Positions 13,801 through 28,800 of a stretch of 64,000 nucleotides of DNA are shown here, piece by piece (the stretch's first letter is position 1; every line of letters begins with the position of its first letter). The notes beneath the pieces were generated by a model, which did no database searches, had not been told where the DNA came from, and worked only from the letters and a program-made list of their open reading frames with translations. Source of the DNA: Trichopria drosophilae (lineage: Eukaryota; Arthropoda; Insecta; Hymenoptera; Diapriidae); assembly GCA_030407085.1 (NCBI GenBank), contig CM059582.1, positions 207,234,001-207,298,000 of the forward strand, read 5' to 3'. Both the position numbers and the translations under genes were made by a program.

Positions 13801-16800
13801 TTAGACGTGATCCAGACCCCGGCAAAGTTGTTGGAATGGATTTTGTTGTCGATGAACTGGCCCAGGCCGTTCTCGTGGACGTAAATGCCACCGGTCTGTC
13901 CGTGGTGGATCTCGCAGTGGACGACTGTCGGATTGGCACCGGCCTTAACCTCGAAACCGGCGATCCGATTATTATGGATGTCGTTGCCCTCGAAATACCC
14001 CAGGCCATTGTCGAACGTGAAGATACCCACGTCGCGGCCGTGGTGTATGTGATTCCGTCGCATTATCGGATTCGCGTAGTTCTTCACCCAGATACCGGCC
14101 AGGGCGTTCCGGGATATTTCGTTATCCTCGTAGGTACCCTGGGCGTAATCCGTCACGTAGAGGCCGACATTCTCGCAGTCGGATATGTCGCAGTTCTTCA
14201 CCACTGGATTCGCGCCGACTCCCGAAACGCAAACAGCAGCTCCCACTGTTGGTCGAAAAAATTAATTGGTTATTATTTATCCTTCATCTAACATAACCTA
14301 AATTTTAGTTTTGGTAATTGTTGACAAATTCTTAAAGATCTGTTATATGCTCCAATGAAAAAAATACTAAATCATCGTAGAGAATCTTCATAAACTTAAG
14401 CAGTTAGTTCAACATTTTCTGGATTCAGATCAATGTTTTTTAAATTTTCTATTGGTTTACTGAGTAAACAACATATCACAATTACTAATAAGATTAGTTG
14501 TTTATTTTTTAGGTTACATATAAACAAATTAATATGGTACAGTCATTTTTTTCACAATAAAGTCACTATTGACGATGTTTTCAAAGATAATTACTCGACA
14601 TTTATTATAATACAAATTTTAAACTACCTGATTACGAAAACAAACCCAGATTTCCGAAATTCAAAATGGCCATTTCAATATGGCCGTCATCGACATACCA
14701 AAAAGTAACAATTTAGTTAAAATTACGTATCTGAGGGCGTCGGTGATTATGAAATCGATATCAGCGTTTTTTGTTTATTTTATCCGCCATATTGAATTTG
14801 GTAACACTAATATCAAATTAATAATCAGCTACGTCCTCAATACGGAATTTTGTTAAAATTAAGACAATTTTTTAATTTTTGTTCGCTATATTGGATACAT
14901 TTTTTTGTTTTCTAAGATTATAAAAATTCAAATCAATAAATATTTGCGTCCAAACATCTCAGACATAAAAAATGTGATTTACAGATAGATTCTACGTACA
15001 CAATATGTCCTCTTTAAACAAAACAAATTTCTTTACTAATATAAAATTTGTTATGCAAATAATGGCAATTTACATAAACTTTTTCATTAGGACGGCAATA
15101 AACTTTTAATTAAAAAGTTTTTAAGTCCCAAATAAAGTAGGGTTAATAAAACTTTCAGTGAATATAAAATCACAAAGTTTTATTATTCACTGTTACGTTT
15201 TTGTTATAAACTCTCATCGAAAGTTGCATTAATTACTAACACAAGATTTATTTTTAAATCAACAACTAATTACACATAATTAATATTTTTTCCGATTTCA
15301 AATGTACAATTCTTTCATCAAACCAAGTTTGCTAATCAATACTACCGAATTTAAACTGTAAATTCTAGAATATTATTATTTTGTATTTAAAATACTTCAA
15401 AATACATTTAATAATCTATAATAAAGTAACAGTTTTTAACTAATTTCATCTAATACCTGATACTTTTACTAAAATTCATTCTTCAAATGATGATTAAATC
15501 ATTTCTTTTAGTTAAAAATTTTGTAAATATTATTGTTTTATTTATAAAATGTAACAAAGTTTAATGAAATATAAAACGTTTTTACTAGCGACCATTATGC
15601 ATAGTTTTATTAAAACTCTGTACAGCTCAAGCTTCAGAAATGAAAACTCAATTACATATTAGTTCCGTTTAGCAATGTTCTATGTTTGAAACTAACTCTA
15701 TTTGACTATAAATAAGCATCTCTGTAGCCTTAAAGTGTAGCCAATTTTAACGTTTATCGTATCAAATTAGCAAGTATCATACAGATTTAGAAACAAATGA
15801 CGATGTTAATTATACAATTTAAATTTAGAACAAAAATATAAATTACACAAAAGATTCCAAAATTCTTTATAAAATTAATTTTTCGATTTATTTACGAATT
15901 AAACGTATAAATTACTACAATAATTCCATCTAACTCGAAATTTATTTTCAAAACATATAAATTAGACTAGTTACTAGGCAATTCGAAAATTTGGAAAATA
16001 ATTTATCCTGATGCAATCTAATGCACCGAATGAATTGTCTATATATAAATGCATGTCATTCTCTGTTTTAAAATATCTTCTTCAACCGTCTTTTATACTT
16101 CTAGTCACTTATCCTCTATTTTCGAAGGCTAGTGAATTCGATTAAACTCTTAACGTCATTTTTATTAGTTTTCAAATGAAAAATGCCAAAGAGAGCTATA
16201 AACGTGTCGATTTACGACATATATAAGAATTTAATTATAATTCCAAATCGAACTCTTCATTATTTAAGAAAATTTTATCCTCCACTTTCTTAGAATTCCT
16301 AAAAATTAATATTTATAAATACTTTTATACCTTCTCTAAGTATATACGATTTAAAAATCAACGAAAATTTTTACGAACTCGGTATTATATGATGAATTAT
16401 CTAAACAATGACTAATTTATAGATATTTAAGTATTTGAATAAGTTTGCCTACGTAAATGCTCCAAATTTCAAAAAAAAAAATGATGACATCAAATAAAAA
16501 CAATTGTGTGCATGCACAGGTATCTAGGTGTAATTCGTAATAAGACAAATATAGCATTTTCCATTGGCTGCAAAGCGTGTACTAAATGTATCTCTGTTTC
16601 ATAATTTAACACGTGTTAACAAGCACATGCCGACACATACAGTCCACCACATTTCTGTCAGTGACAAATGTTGAACCTCTAAGCATTAAATGAGTTCACG
16701 TTCACGCCTCTAAAAATTTTAAATTTCAAAATTTTGAACTTCAAAAATACCCTTGTTTTTATTTAACAATTAAACTTGTCTGTGAGCTATTAATAAAATA

Positions 16801-19800
16801 TTGCAAGTTAAGAATAAGAAAGAGATAGTAAAATAAACAAGAAAACAAAAAAGAAAAATAGTTATATATATATACCCCAGCGGAAATAAGAAAAAAGCGT
16901 AGGAAAACGTACAAAAATGTACAAAAACGTACAGAAACGTACAGAAATGTTTTTTTTGGACAAATTCGAACATTTTATACACTTTCCTACGTTTCCGTAC
17001 GATTTGGTACGCTTATGTACATTTATGTACGGTTTCTTACGTTTCTGTACATTTTCGTACTTTTTCTATCTCGCATTTTATTTTATTTAATTTTTTTTGC
17101 GTTACGTTCTCACATTATTTTATGTATACATTTACGTACGTTTCTGTACATTTTCATACATTTTTGTACATTTTCTCACATTTCTGTACGTATTCATACA
17201 TTTCTGTACGTTTTAAAACGTTTTTGTATGTATCCATACATTTCTGTACGTTTTAAAACGTTTTTGTACGTTTTCATACATTTCTGTACGTTTTAAAACG
17301 TTTTTGTACGTTATAAAACGTTTTTGTACGTTTTCATACATTTCTGCCCGTTTATATACGTTTTCAGACATTTTTGTACTTTTTCACATGTCTTGGCATA
17401 TCGCGGCTAATCGCGGCTCAGATTCCATCAGAAAATAATTCGTGTTAAAAGTCAAGTCAAGTATACAGCGCCAAAAATGTACATAAACGTACCAAATCGT
17501 ACAGAAACGTACAAAAGTGTACAAAATGTCTGAATTTGCCAAAAAAATACATTTTTATACGATATCTTACATTTCTGTACGTTTCTGTACATTTTTTTAC
17601 GAATTTCATTTCCGCTAGGATATATAAGAAAAATAAAAAAAGAAAATTTTAAAATAGAAAAAAGGTACATTAACAATAATTTTGTAACGATGTAGTGTAG
17701 CTTCGGATTTTCGAGTTTCCAGTATTAACTAGAGTACTATATCTTGTTGTAGGAGATAATCTTGTAATTTCATATAGGAAGATTTCTTTTGGATGTTAAT
17801 ATAAATTTCTTGTCTGATGTTTGATGGCAGCAAATTAAATAGTGCAGGTCCTATGTAATCATGTGCTCCTTTTCCAATTATTATTAGTTTAAAAGGTATT
17901 GAGACTTTAAATAGTAAATTTGATCTGGACGATCGCGATTATTGTATAAATTGTAAACGATTGTGGGAGGAATAATAATATATTATCCTTATTTGATGCA
18001 TTTTAAGTTTTAGTTGCATTATAGTTCCTTTGTAGGAAATCTGTAGTCTTTTTTAAATACCGTTTTTAGAATTTGTCTACTGAGAGTTTCAAGTGGTTTA
18101 GTTCAAGTGGAATATACAATGCAATATTTACTACAATTACTATAATTATTGTGATCGACAATATATAATGTTTTAATATTTACAATAAATATTGTCAATT
18201 ATACAATACGTATTTAAAATAATACATTGTACAATACATACAGTTCATACTAAGTTCAAAGTTAATTTAATTAGATTGTAAAAATTGCAATATGAATTAT
18301 AAAGTTTGCTATACCTAGAGAAATGTATACTAAGATTTAAAATATACATTGTAGTTTTTGCAATAAATATTGCATATGCTACAATACAGATTCGAAAAAT
18401 GATAATATGTATTGTAAATTTTACTAATCACAGAGAATGATATAACTTTCAGTGTAAATTTCAATATTTACATTAATTATTGTAACTATATTAATGAATC
18501 AATCCAAATCTGTTTTTGCATATATTCAGTAAGTTTTTGTGGCAGAACAAAACGCTTGTTCACAGTTTAGCAACAACCAGATTAAAGCGTTATTCGTCTA
18601 CTTTAAAATGCCTTTTTAGTCATTTTGTACGATTTTTATACATTGAGTTATCGAAGTTTTTGTCAAGGCACAATGATTTTCGTTTTTTGCACTTTTAGGT
18701 TAGGATATTTCAACATCTAGACGTAATAGAACAATTTTTGGCAAGAAAATCGGTCTCATTTTGTTAGTTATTTTCATGTAATTACACATTTACTTAAATG
18801 TATGCAAAATCATAATTGTTCCATGGCAAAAACTTCGATAAGTCGATAAAAAAATCGTATCGGAATTACTAAAAAAAAAAACATTTTAAAGCTGACAAAT
18901 AGCACGTTAATGTTGTTTATTCCAAAATTGCAAATAATAATTTATTTCCGCCACAAAAAAATACTGAATATGAGCAAAAACAGTGTTTTTTATCTTTTAG
19001 GTTAGGATATCTCAAAATCTTGACGTGATAGAACAATTCTGCGGCCAAATTTGGATTCAGCGCAACGAAAATCTTCGGAAAAGTGTAGTCCGGTTTCTGG
19101 GTATAAATTTTGTTGGCCTATGCCAATGTTACAATACATATTGTAAATATTACAATACATATTGTAAATATTACGATACATATTGTAAATATTACAATAC
19201 AAATTGTAAATATTACAATACAAATTATAAATATTACAATACATATTACACATTTTGCTACTCTGAGGGACATGTATGATAATATTTACAATGCACACAG
19301 TCAATTTTCCGATAATTATTATCAATGACACAATAAACATGGTAAATATTACAAAACGTATAGTAAATATTACTGTACGCGTAAAACTCGACATTCTTTT
19401 CTCTCCACGTACAAAATGGTAATTGATATCCAAATCGACTAATTAAAATTCAATTTTTCGATTAAAAAATGAAAATATAATTATTTCTCTCGATGAATTG
19501 TTCTTTGGGGCTGGTACGAGCACCCATCAGAAAACAGGAAACAAATTGTTTGCAGTTCAGTTACCCACATATACACCCGCAGCCGCGCGCGCATATATAA
19601 ATCGATGTTCCTCTATAAACGCAACCGTCGGTTCTGAAAATCCCGAAAATATTTCACAACCTGACGACATTGAAGAGCAAAAAAATGTGTTTAGTGCCAA
19701 AAAAAAAGTATTATCATTTATTAAAACATTACCTTTCGAAAAAAAATTTGCAAATATAGGCTCGTTTCACGCCCGATGTCATTAAGTTATGAAATATTTT

Positions 19801-22800
19801 TAATCTTTCATCTTCCCAATCCTAGAATCGATGCAATCCTACCCGCCGTTTTCATACTCTAAATAAAGAATTTCTAGAAACATCAATCTATATTTGAACA
19901 CATATGTCCGTAATTGCATTGCAACCGAAAATTGTGTCCTTCAAATGGGTATTTTTGTATTAAGAAAAGTGATAAGTATTGATTTTCTTTTCATTTTATT
20001 TGAAAAATAAACTTTTCCTACAAAAATATCTTCAATATTTTGGATTTTCGAGTAAAGATATCTACGATTTAAAAAGTAAACAAAATAAAACGTATTTCAA
20101 AAATAAACATTTAAAATGTCTTAAAACAGTTTATAGACCATTAAAAATTGTATTAAAAAATAATTTTCATCAAACAAATTTTAGAGTTTACCAAAGGATT
20201 GATTGAAATGAAAACAAACATATTAAAAAATGGCAGTATGTGTTACAAATACAAAATGCCTAGTTATAAAATAATCTTTATAAGCAATATTTTCAGAAAT
20301 TAAAAATTAATCATGATTTTTATATTAATTCAAATGATTTTTGGAATCAATCAAAATCTAATTTTTTGTTAGCAATAAAATCTAAAAAGGAAATCTGATT
20401 ATTTTTTCTATTTTGAATGTAAATTGTAATCTGTCCTGGTAATTGTTCAAAACTTGCAAAATTTCTGAAATCTTGTTTTTTGGAATGTAATGCACATGAT
20501 AATAAAGAAAACTAAGGTTCTAAATTAATAAATGATAGCATATCCTATTCATTGATCTAATCAAAGACCTCATTGTTAATTTGCTCTGTTAGTCAAATCA
20601 CTACACACTTAACTATTTTTTAATATATGTACCATTGCTGAGATAATATTACGAAAAGTTTAATCAAGGAAAAGAGCTTAAGGTTAATTGTTAATTTTAA
20701 CTTTAAACAAAGAGAGTAAAAATTTACACTTTATAGAAAAAAATAAAATCAAATAGGCCAACTATCTAAAAATACAGTTCTGTTGGTCATTACTATGATT
20801 ATAATAGATAGATAAGTTTCTTAATAGTAGACTTAATCTCTGACGTACTGTTTGGAAAGTAGAAGGTCTAACTATGTCCAAATTAAGGTTACTAAGAAGT
20901 TAAGTACATATAACTGTCTGTTCTTGTTGAGTAGTAAAAATATTTTCTTCTTATTTCTTATTTTTGAAAATATTCAAATGTTTACTAAAATGTTTACTCG
21001 AAAATCAGCAATAAAATACTTCACTAACGATTTTATAATAACAACATTTAATTTGCTGTCTCAAACTGGCAGAAATATATCTATAAATCATAATATATGT
21101 GCAAAAACATTTTTCGTAACTAATCAAGTCAGTTACTAAATGACCTAATGATTAACAATTCCATTGATGGTCTAAATAACAAATTACCAAAATATCAACG
21201 TGAAAATAAATTACCAAAATATCATCTTCAAAATATCACAAATAAAACTGAACAAAATATTGAATACAAGTAATTAAAATTAAATGCAAGAAAATTTTCA
21301 GAAAATTACAAATAATATTTGAAATACTACATAAATAACAATTTTAAAAATGCACCTTGTGAGATCCACATAAATACTCACAAAACAATAATAAAAACTT
21401 ACCACTTTTTCGACTAGAATTAGTGTGTACTAACGTAGTACTAACGTAGTATAACGTAATTTTTTAGTTTCACTGAAAAATATTCTACACACCTCCATGT
21501 AACATTTCCCAGTTTTGAGTATATTGTATTATACATATAACCGTTATAATTTAATAATCTTTTTCCTTTTTGGCTTACAATAAACGACAAACCCATGATT
21601 TCGAACTAACTAAATTAAATAATTATCCAACAAGTAATAGATTAAGGTTATACAACCAGTTTCGTCCAAAAAACGGCAAAATTTCTCGCCGGTTTTCATC
21701 TTCCGTAAGTTTCTGGACATCTTTGAGACATTGTTATGAAATGAAGGGTTCCTGTAGTTTTTGGGTATGTTCTTTTCGAATCTGAAGTTCGTTTTTCGAT
21801 ATCACTTTCCATTTTTTAAATATGGCTACTTAAACGAAAAAAAAAACGTGGAAAAAAGCCAAAACTTTCTCAGTGAACTGCAGTTTTTATTGCTAAAGAG
21901 TTCCGGGCCTCAGAATCCTGTGGCATAATCAGTGTTACTAAAAGTTGGTCAATATTACGATATAAATGATAAAATGGCGTCCTCAAAATGGCGCCATTTA
22001 TATGAAATGTTGTTATTTGCTTTTTATTAAAATATTTTTAGTATCTTGACAGTATTATGAGGAATATATAGATTGTTTTTGATGTGGCTCAATACAAACC
22101 CGTTATTAAATTTTGGAAATTCAAAATGGCTGATTAAATATGACTTCGAAAACATCTATATACTAAATACAAAGCAATTTTTTTAAAATGTTCGTCAGCC
22201 ATATTGGATTCGCCATTTTCAATTTTCAAACTTTAATAACGGATTTGCATTTACCAACCTCAAGAATAATCTAGAAAAACATATTCCTCAAAATACACGA
22301 CAAGATACTAGAAATACTTTAATAAAACGCAAATAACAAAAAAAAAACCAAATCAATAGCTCCATTTTGAAGACGCCATTTTTTAATTTAAATCTTAATA
22401 CTGACCAACATTTAGTAAAACTCATTATGCCACAGGATTTTGGATCCTGAGTTGATCCCGGAACTCCTTCACAATAAAAATTGCCGTTTACTGAATAAAG
22501 TTTTTGCTTTTTTCCATTTTTTTTTTTTCGTTTAAGTAGCCATATTTAAAAAAACGGAAAGTGATATCGAAAAACGGACTTCAGATTCGAAAAGAGTATT
22601 CCCAAAATTATAGGAAACCTAAATTTCATAACAATATCGCAAAAAGTTACGGAGAATGAAAACCGGCAACAAATTTTGTCATTTTTGGGACGAAACTGGT
22701 TAATATATAAATACATGTATATACAGTGTGATATTTTTGTAATGTAACATTAAAATTTTGTGATATTTTTTTGTGTTATTTCGATTGTGTTATAAAATTC

Positions 22801-25800
22801 AGTATTATTTAGACATGTTACCCATTAAAGAATTAATAAAATTATTAAAACAGATAAAAATAAGTATTTCATTTATTATTCACGCAAATCGATACTTAAA
22901 TTACTGAAACACTATTGATTTCAAACATATTTTCATTAAGGTACTTAGACCCCGGAATATAGTATGTTTAGGAAAAATATTTAGTACCGTTTCTAAGAAA
23001 TTAATTTTCATTATTAATGATATTGTTAACGAGAGAAAGCATTACTGTTCTTAAAAAAAAATTGAGCCCTCAAAAAATAATTTGTTTGACAACTTTTATT
23101 AATGACGCGAATTTTCTTCTTTTGGCCATTTCAGAATTTTTTAAAAATAAATGGATTTTATCGAATGACGATTTTTGAAAATTTCTGAAGCTAACATCAA
23201 ACATCTCTATTTATTTAAAAAAATAAGTTATTATTTTTCACAACTTCTGCAATATTTTAGTAATCATCTAAAAAATTTGGAAAAATTTGTTCAGTTAACT
23301 TGCAGTGAATCTTTTTCTTGGAAAAATAAGCCATCCTTCGTTACAATCCATTAATTTTTACAAAATTTTTAACTAGCGAATAGAAGAAAGTTTGAATCAT
23401 TAACAAAAATTGTTCATCAAATTATTTTGGCAGGTTACAATATTTTTTCAAAAACAATAATATTTTCTCTCTTCATCAATGTCATTAGTGAAAAATAAAT
23501 TCTTGGAAACTTTATTAAATATTTTTCCTAAAATACCATATTGTAGAGTCTAACTACCTTAACCAGAAAGAAATTACTTTTGAAAACATTAATGTCGAAT
23601 ATATTCATTCAGAAAAGATAAAATATATTAAATAAAAACAACACTTGAGAAAATTATGATTTTTTAATATAAACTGAACAAATTTTTATGCAAATATAGA
23701 GAAATTGTACGGGTGATTGTCTTCTATGGTAAAACTTGGACACTCGTTATGTTTCTTACAAGAAATGTACAAAAGAATTTCAAGAATTCGAAATTATTAT
23801 TGTATTAATACTTTGAATTCACAATATGATTTTATAAATGATTAAAAATAACTATCTATTTGAAATTATGATTGCATCAGGCTTATCAAATATTTCAACA
23901 ATGCCTATTAGTATTTCCCAACTATTTTAGTAGAATCAAGTGTTGACAAGTTTAAAATATGTAATAATCAATGAATAAAATTCTATAATTTCTTCTCCGT
24001 TCTTTCATAAGTGAAAACTTTCCTTTTAAAATATGTACTGAATAATTATTTAATTTCCCTTTTATAATTTAGGGATGCACTAAGAAATAAATTTTAACAA
24101 ATTCATTGATACGAAAAAACTTTAATATTCAGTTTCGACATCATGTATCATAAAAAACAATTGTAAATGTAAAAGAAATTATACAGTATACCATGACCTC
24201 TTGTTTAGAGATGAAAGAAAACATTGACCTAATATCCAATATAACTTTCACCAGAATCTCAAAATCTGGACTAAAATCACATAATGATGGCATGTTTCTC
24301 TTTCCTTAGCATATCTTTTAGTGATCATTGATCTACTTTCAGAACTTTAAGAATTGTCAAAAATTGTAAAAAACAAAAAGTGTTTAAAATGTTCTGTTTT
24401 ATAATTTATTGTTAATTATTTTCATATTCAACATTTTTTATGCTTTTTGCTTCTTGTTTTAGTCTAAGAGCTATTGTTTATAACAATTAGTTTATAACAA
24501 TTAGTTTATTCCATTTATTTAACACAGGTGTACAAAATATAAGATATTGCGATTGTGTATACATTGGCAATAATAATAACACAAATATAAATGTTTACTA
24601 CTAGTGAAATAATAATATAGAAATATACATGAAATAATCAAAATAAGGAAAATTAATAATATCATTATATTAGCCTTTTTTATTTCTTGTTAAAAAATAT
24701 AGTAATTTTTTGTTTTTCTGTAAAATTTTCAAATTTTTCTGTGATTATAATCTCTGACATTCTAAGATGAAATATAAAGCAGCCGATTGTTTCTATCAAT
24801 TGTTTATAACAATTTGTTTATAACATTTTTGAAATAATGTAGTAATTTTTTTATTTTTGAAAATAAAATGTTTTTGATACTATCTACTTTTAAAGTAAAC
24901 TGTAAAAACTTAGTTTATCGCTTCTATTAACTCCTAATTGTGTTATTATCTTAGATTTATTTTTATTGTTAACTAGTTTTCTTTTTTGTGGCGTCATATA
25001 CATATTTTATACATATTTTATTTCATTTATTTTATGTACTTTTCTTTAATACTATACTCGACTTAACCTATTGCTTAATTGTTAATTTTTTATTTCTCTA
25101 TTGGGCGTTAACGCCCGTGTTAAATAAATAAATAAATAAATGTTTTGTGTAATTTGAAACAAAAAGATTCTTATCAACTTTTATTTTAAATTTAAATATT
25201 TATTAAGTTGTTTAATACAATTGAATTAGAATGATTCTATCATAAAATTGTTTTTTAACTTTCTTTTTAAAAATATCTTATATTCATTTCTTTTGCAATT
25301 TTCGGAAGTTGCAATGTTTTTGCAATTCTTTACATGCTACTAGATTAAGTGTATCCTATTTTTAATCCAACTACTAGGAAAAATTTCAGGGGGCTGCTCC
25401 TCCAAACTCTGGAGCAAACACAGTCGAAACATAATTCAGTTAATAAAATATGATCAAATATTAAAAAAGAGATTTTTTTCTGTCAATATTGTTTCATTTC
25501 ACAATTACAAATGTCTAAATAACATTTTTAGACTTTAAAATAGTTTAAAAATATTTAAAAAATAATTATAACAAATTTTAATTTTAACAGCCGTATGAAT
25601 GAATTTTTAAAGCTTTTAGATGATTTTAGCGTCTGGAAATGTTACATGAACATTTGTAATGATGAGTTGAAACGAAAATAACATTTTTTTTTATGTTTAA
25701 TCGTATTTTATTAACTTCATTATGTTTTTCTTGTAACATAGTTTTGTCTTAAACATTAATTTATATAATTCTTGTTATTCGATTTAAATTTTAATCTGTG

Positions 25801-28800
25801 TTTTTTCTTGTTTAACAGTTATATTTCAAACTAATTCGAACAAAGTCGCTAAACTGGATGCTGTGTTAACATTTTTAGTCGCATTTTCTTTCGTAAAGTA
25901 CAATTATGTAGAGCTTCATAATTTATTTAATATAAAAGTGATTTTATAAATAGTAAATTATGTATTGTTTATCAAAAATCGAAGAAAAAAGAGAAACTTT
26001 AGTACTCAAAGTGGTAATGAACAGAAATGCTGCATCTGTACAACAAGTTGTTCTAATTCAATTGTATTAATAACTTACTAAATATTTAAATTTAAATTTA
26101 CAAGTTCATAAAGATCTTTTTGTTTCAAATCACACAAAACTTTTTCAGAAAATAAATAAATTACTACATTCCAACAATTAATATTTTCTTCTTCTTTGAT
26201 TCTTTCTTAAGTGAGATATCTCTTCAAAATTTTTTAGTAAATTTGACTTAAAATTTTGCATTAATTTATGATGTTTGTGCAAAAATAACAGTGAATAAAA
26301 GGCAGTACTATGTGAAAATGTGTTATAAAAAATGTGTTTAGGAAGAAATCGATTCTTTTTATATCTGAGTAAAAAAATTCTTCTCATAATTGATGCCAAA
26401 AGTTTGTTGTTTAAATTTTTCCATTCCTTAAGTAGTATAAGATCTCCTTTCCATAATTGGATTTAATCCAGTTATAAAAATTCATTTTTTCTTATGCTAA
26501 TATAGTTTTATATTCGAATAGTTAATATTTTCTTCTTTTTTTATTATTTTGTAAGTGAAATATCTCTTCAAATTGCTACATTATTTAACAACCAATTGAT
26601 TTGTTATAAACAAATTGTCATGAATAATTGTTATGAACAATCAACCATTTTATAATATTTCATCCTACAATGTCAGATTTGGAAGCTAAAATTATGAGGA
26701 TAGATCCCTGCATAAATCTGTAAATATTCGATCGAAATCAGGACATTTAATCAATTTTTATCCATAATGAGGTATTTTTATCCTGTTTTTGATCTGTTTC
26801 TATCCGGTTGTGTCTGAATATATCCACTTTTTTAAGCAGGATGTTTAATAATTCACGTAAGTACTCACAAAACAGTTAGAACTTACCACTTTTTCAACTA
26901 AAATTAGTGTGTACTAACGCAGTACAACGCTTCATTGAAAAATATTTGACACATCTCCATGTTACATTTCTCGTCTTGGAGCATATTGTATTATACATCT
27001 AACCGTTACAATTTACTAATCTTTTTCCATTTTGGCTTACAACAAACAATCTTTAAGTACATCATAAGTATATATGAATTTAGTACATAGAACCAAGAAA
27101 ATGTTTAAAAAATGTGAAATTTGAATCTTTTACTTAACCCATTAAGTTCCAAAACTGCAAAATTTGTATCTTACATTTCAGCTCAAGAAACATTGTGAAA
27201 AAGTAAGAAAATCTTTTGGAAAATATCCAATCCTACTATTCTCTACACGATAGAATGGTTTAAAAATTACAAAACTTTGATTTTCAATTGTTAATTAACA
27301 ATTAAAAAAAAAAAAATATGTTTTTATGAAACATTTTTATTTAATCAAAATTTGAGTAGAAAGGAAATTTTTTTTACTGTTACAAATATGCACAAAATTG
27401 TACAAAACATCTAAACTTTTCAACCAGCTTTGGTTTTTTATCGTACGGCTTTTTTTAAGAAAATGGCGGCCAAAAAACAAAAGCTAAAAATCAAACTTTC
27501 ATTTTACTACTGGTTTTGATGTTTTTTTTTCATTGTAATCGTGTAAATTATTCAATTATTTCAGTAAAAATATACTTAAATATTATTTCTAAAAATAACT
27601 ATAAAAAATACATAAAAAATAATGTTTTTACAGTTTTAAAAAAATACAAAAAAAAGACACTTGAATTCATCAAGATCAAGAAAAAAAACGGCTAAGAGAT
27701 GAAAATTAAAAAAATGATTAAATTTACTTGATTTGCTAAGATTTGTTCTGAAAATATCAAAATTCCAACCAATATTTCAAAAATCAATGATATTCTGATT
27801 ATTACATTTGTTCCTTTTGAAATAATGATGAGAAATCTTAAAAAACTACTTGTTAAAACCTTAAAAACATCATTTTTCATATTTAACCATTTTTATAGTT
27901 ATTTTTAAAAAATATGTCATCTTTTTTTATTTATAAAAACTATTTTTTACGTATTTTTTATAGTTACTTTTAGAAATAATATTTAAGTATATTTTTACTG
28001 AAATAATTGAATAATTTTCACAATTCCAATGAAAAAAACCTCAAAAACAGAGAAATTAAAGTTTGATTTTTTGCTTTCATTTTTTTGGCCGCCATTTTGT
28101 TAAAAAAAATCCTACGATAAAAAACCAAAACTGGTTGAAAAGTTTAGATGTTTTCTGCAATTTTGTGAATATTTGCGACAGTAAAAAAAATTTCCTTCTT
28201 ACTCAAATTTTTGATTAAATAAAAATTTTTCATAAAAAACTCATATTTTTTCCAAAAAACTTTCTTACTTTTTCTCAAAATTTCCTCAGCTCCAACTTAA
28301 GCTACAAATTTTGGCTTTTTTGGGATTAATTGATTAAAGTATTGCAACAAAAAAAAAAGTTTAAGCCTCGGTAGATTAAAAAACTCATCAATATTTAATA
28401 CTGTATCAAAAATTGCAAAAATCTACTTTTTTTAACTTTAGGGAATTTTTATCTACTCTTACATAAAAGTTACTAAGAACCTTTTTTGTTCAAAAAAAGA
28501 ACAGAATTATTCAATTGTTTTAAAAAATTGTTATAAACAATTAACCGATCACTTTTGAACATTCCGCCCAAAAAATTTGTGTTCAACATTCAAAAATACA
28601 CCAAAAAAATTGTTTCAAATGTGATCATATAAAAGGTATTATTACATAAAAATTTTTCATAAAAAACTCATATCTTTTGTTTAAATTGTTAATCAACATT
28701 TGAAAATCAGTTTTTCCAAAAAATTTTCTTACTTTTTCCCATAGGTTCCTGAGCTCAAACATAACATAAAAATTTTGCCTTTCTTGGGACTTAATGGATT

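Noticed and set aside
13599..14291. 230-codon plus-strand open frame
   Set aside because: It is antisense to FBXO11 exon 4; the regular beta-helix codons leave the opposite strand open. There is no independent domain.
17015..17296. 93-codon Phe/Tyr/His-rich open frame
   Set aside because: It is a translation of the GTAC minisatellite inside a foldback element.
16859..17632. Possible CRISPR-like or spacer array
   Set aside because: Units are 10-12 bp with no unique spacers, alternate in orientation, and lie in a eukaryotic intron.
19002..19433. 143-codon minus-strand frame and overlapping plus-strand frames
   Set aside because: They are products of the 21-bp tandem repeat, whose length is a multiple of three.
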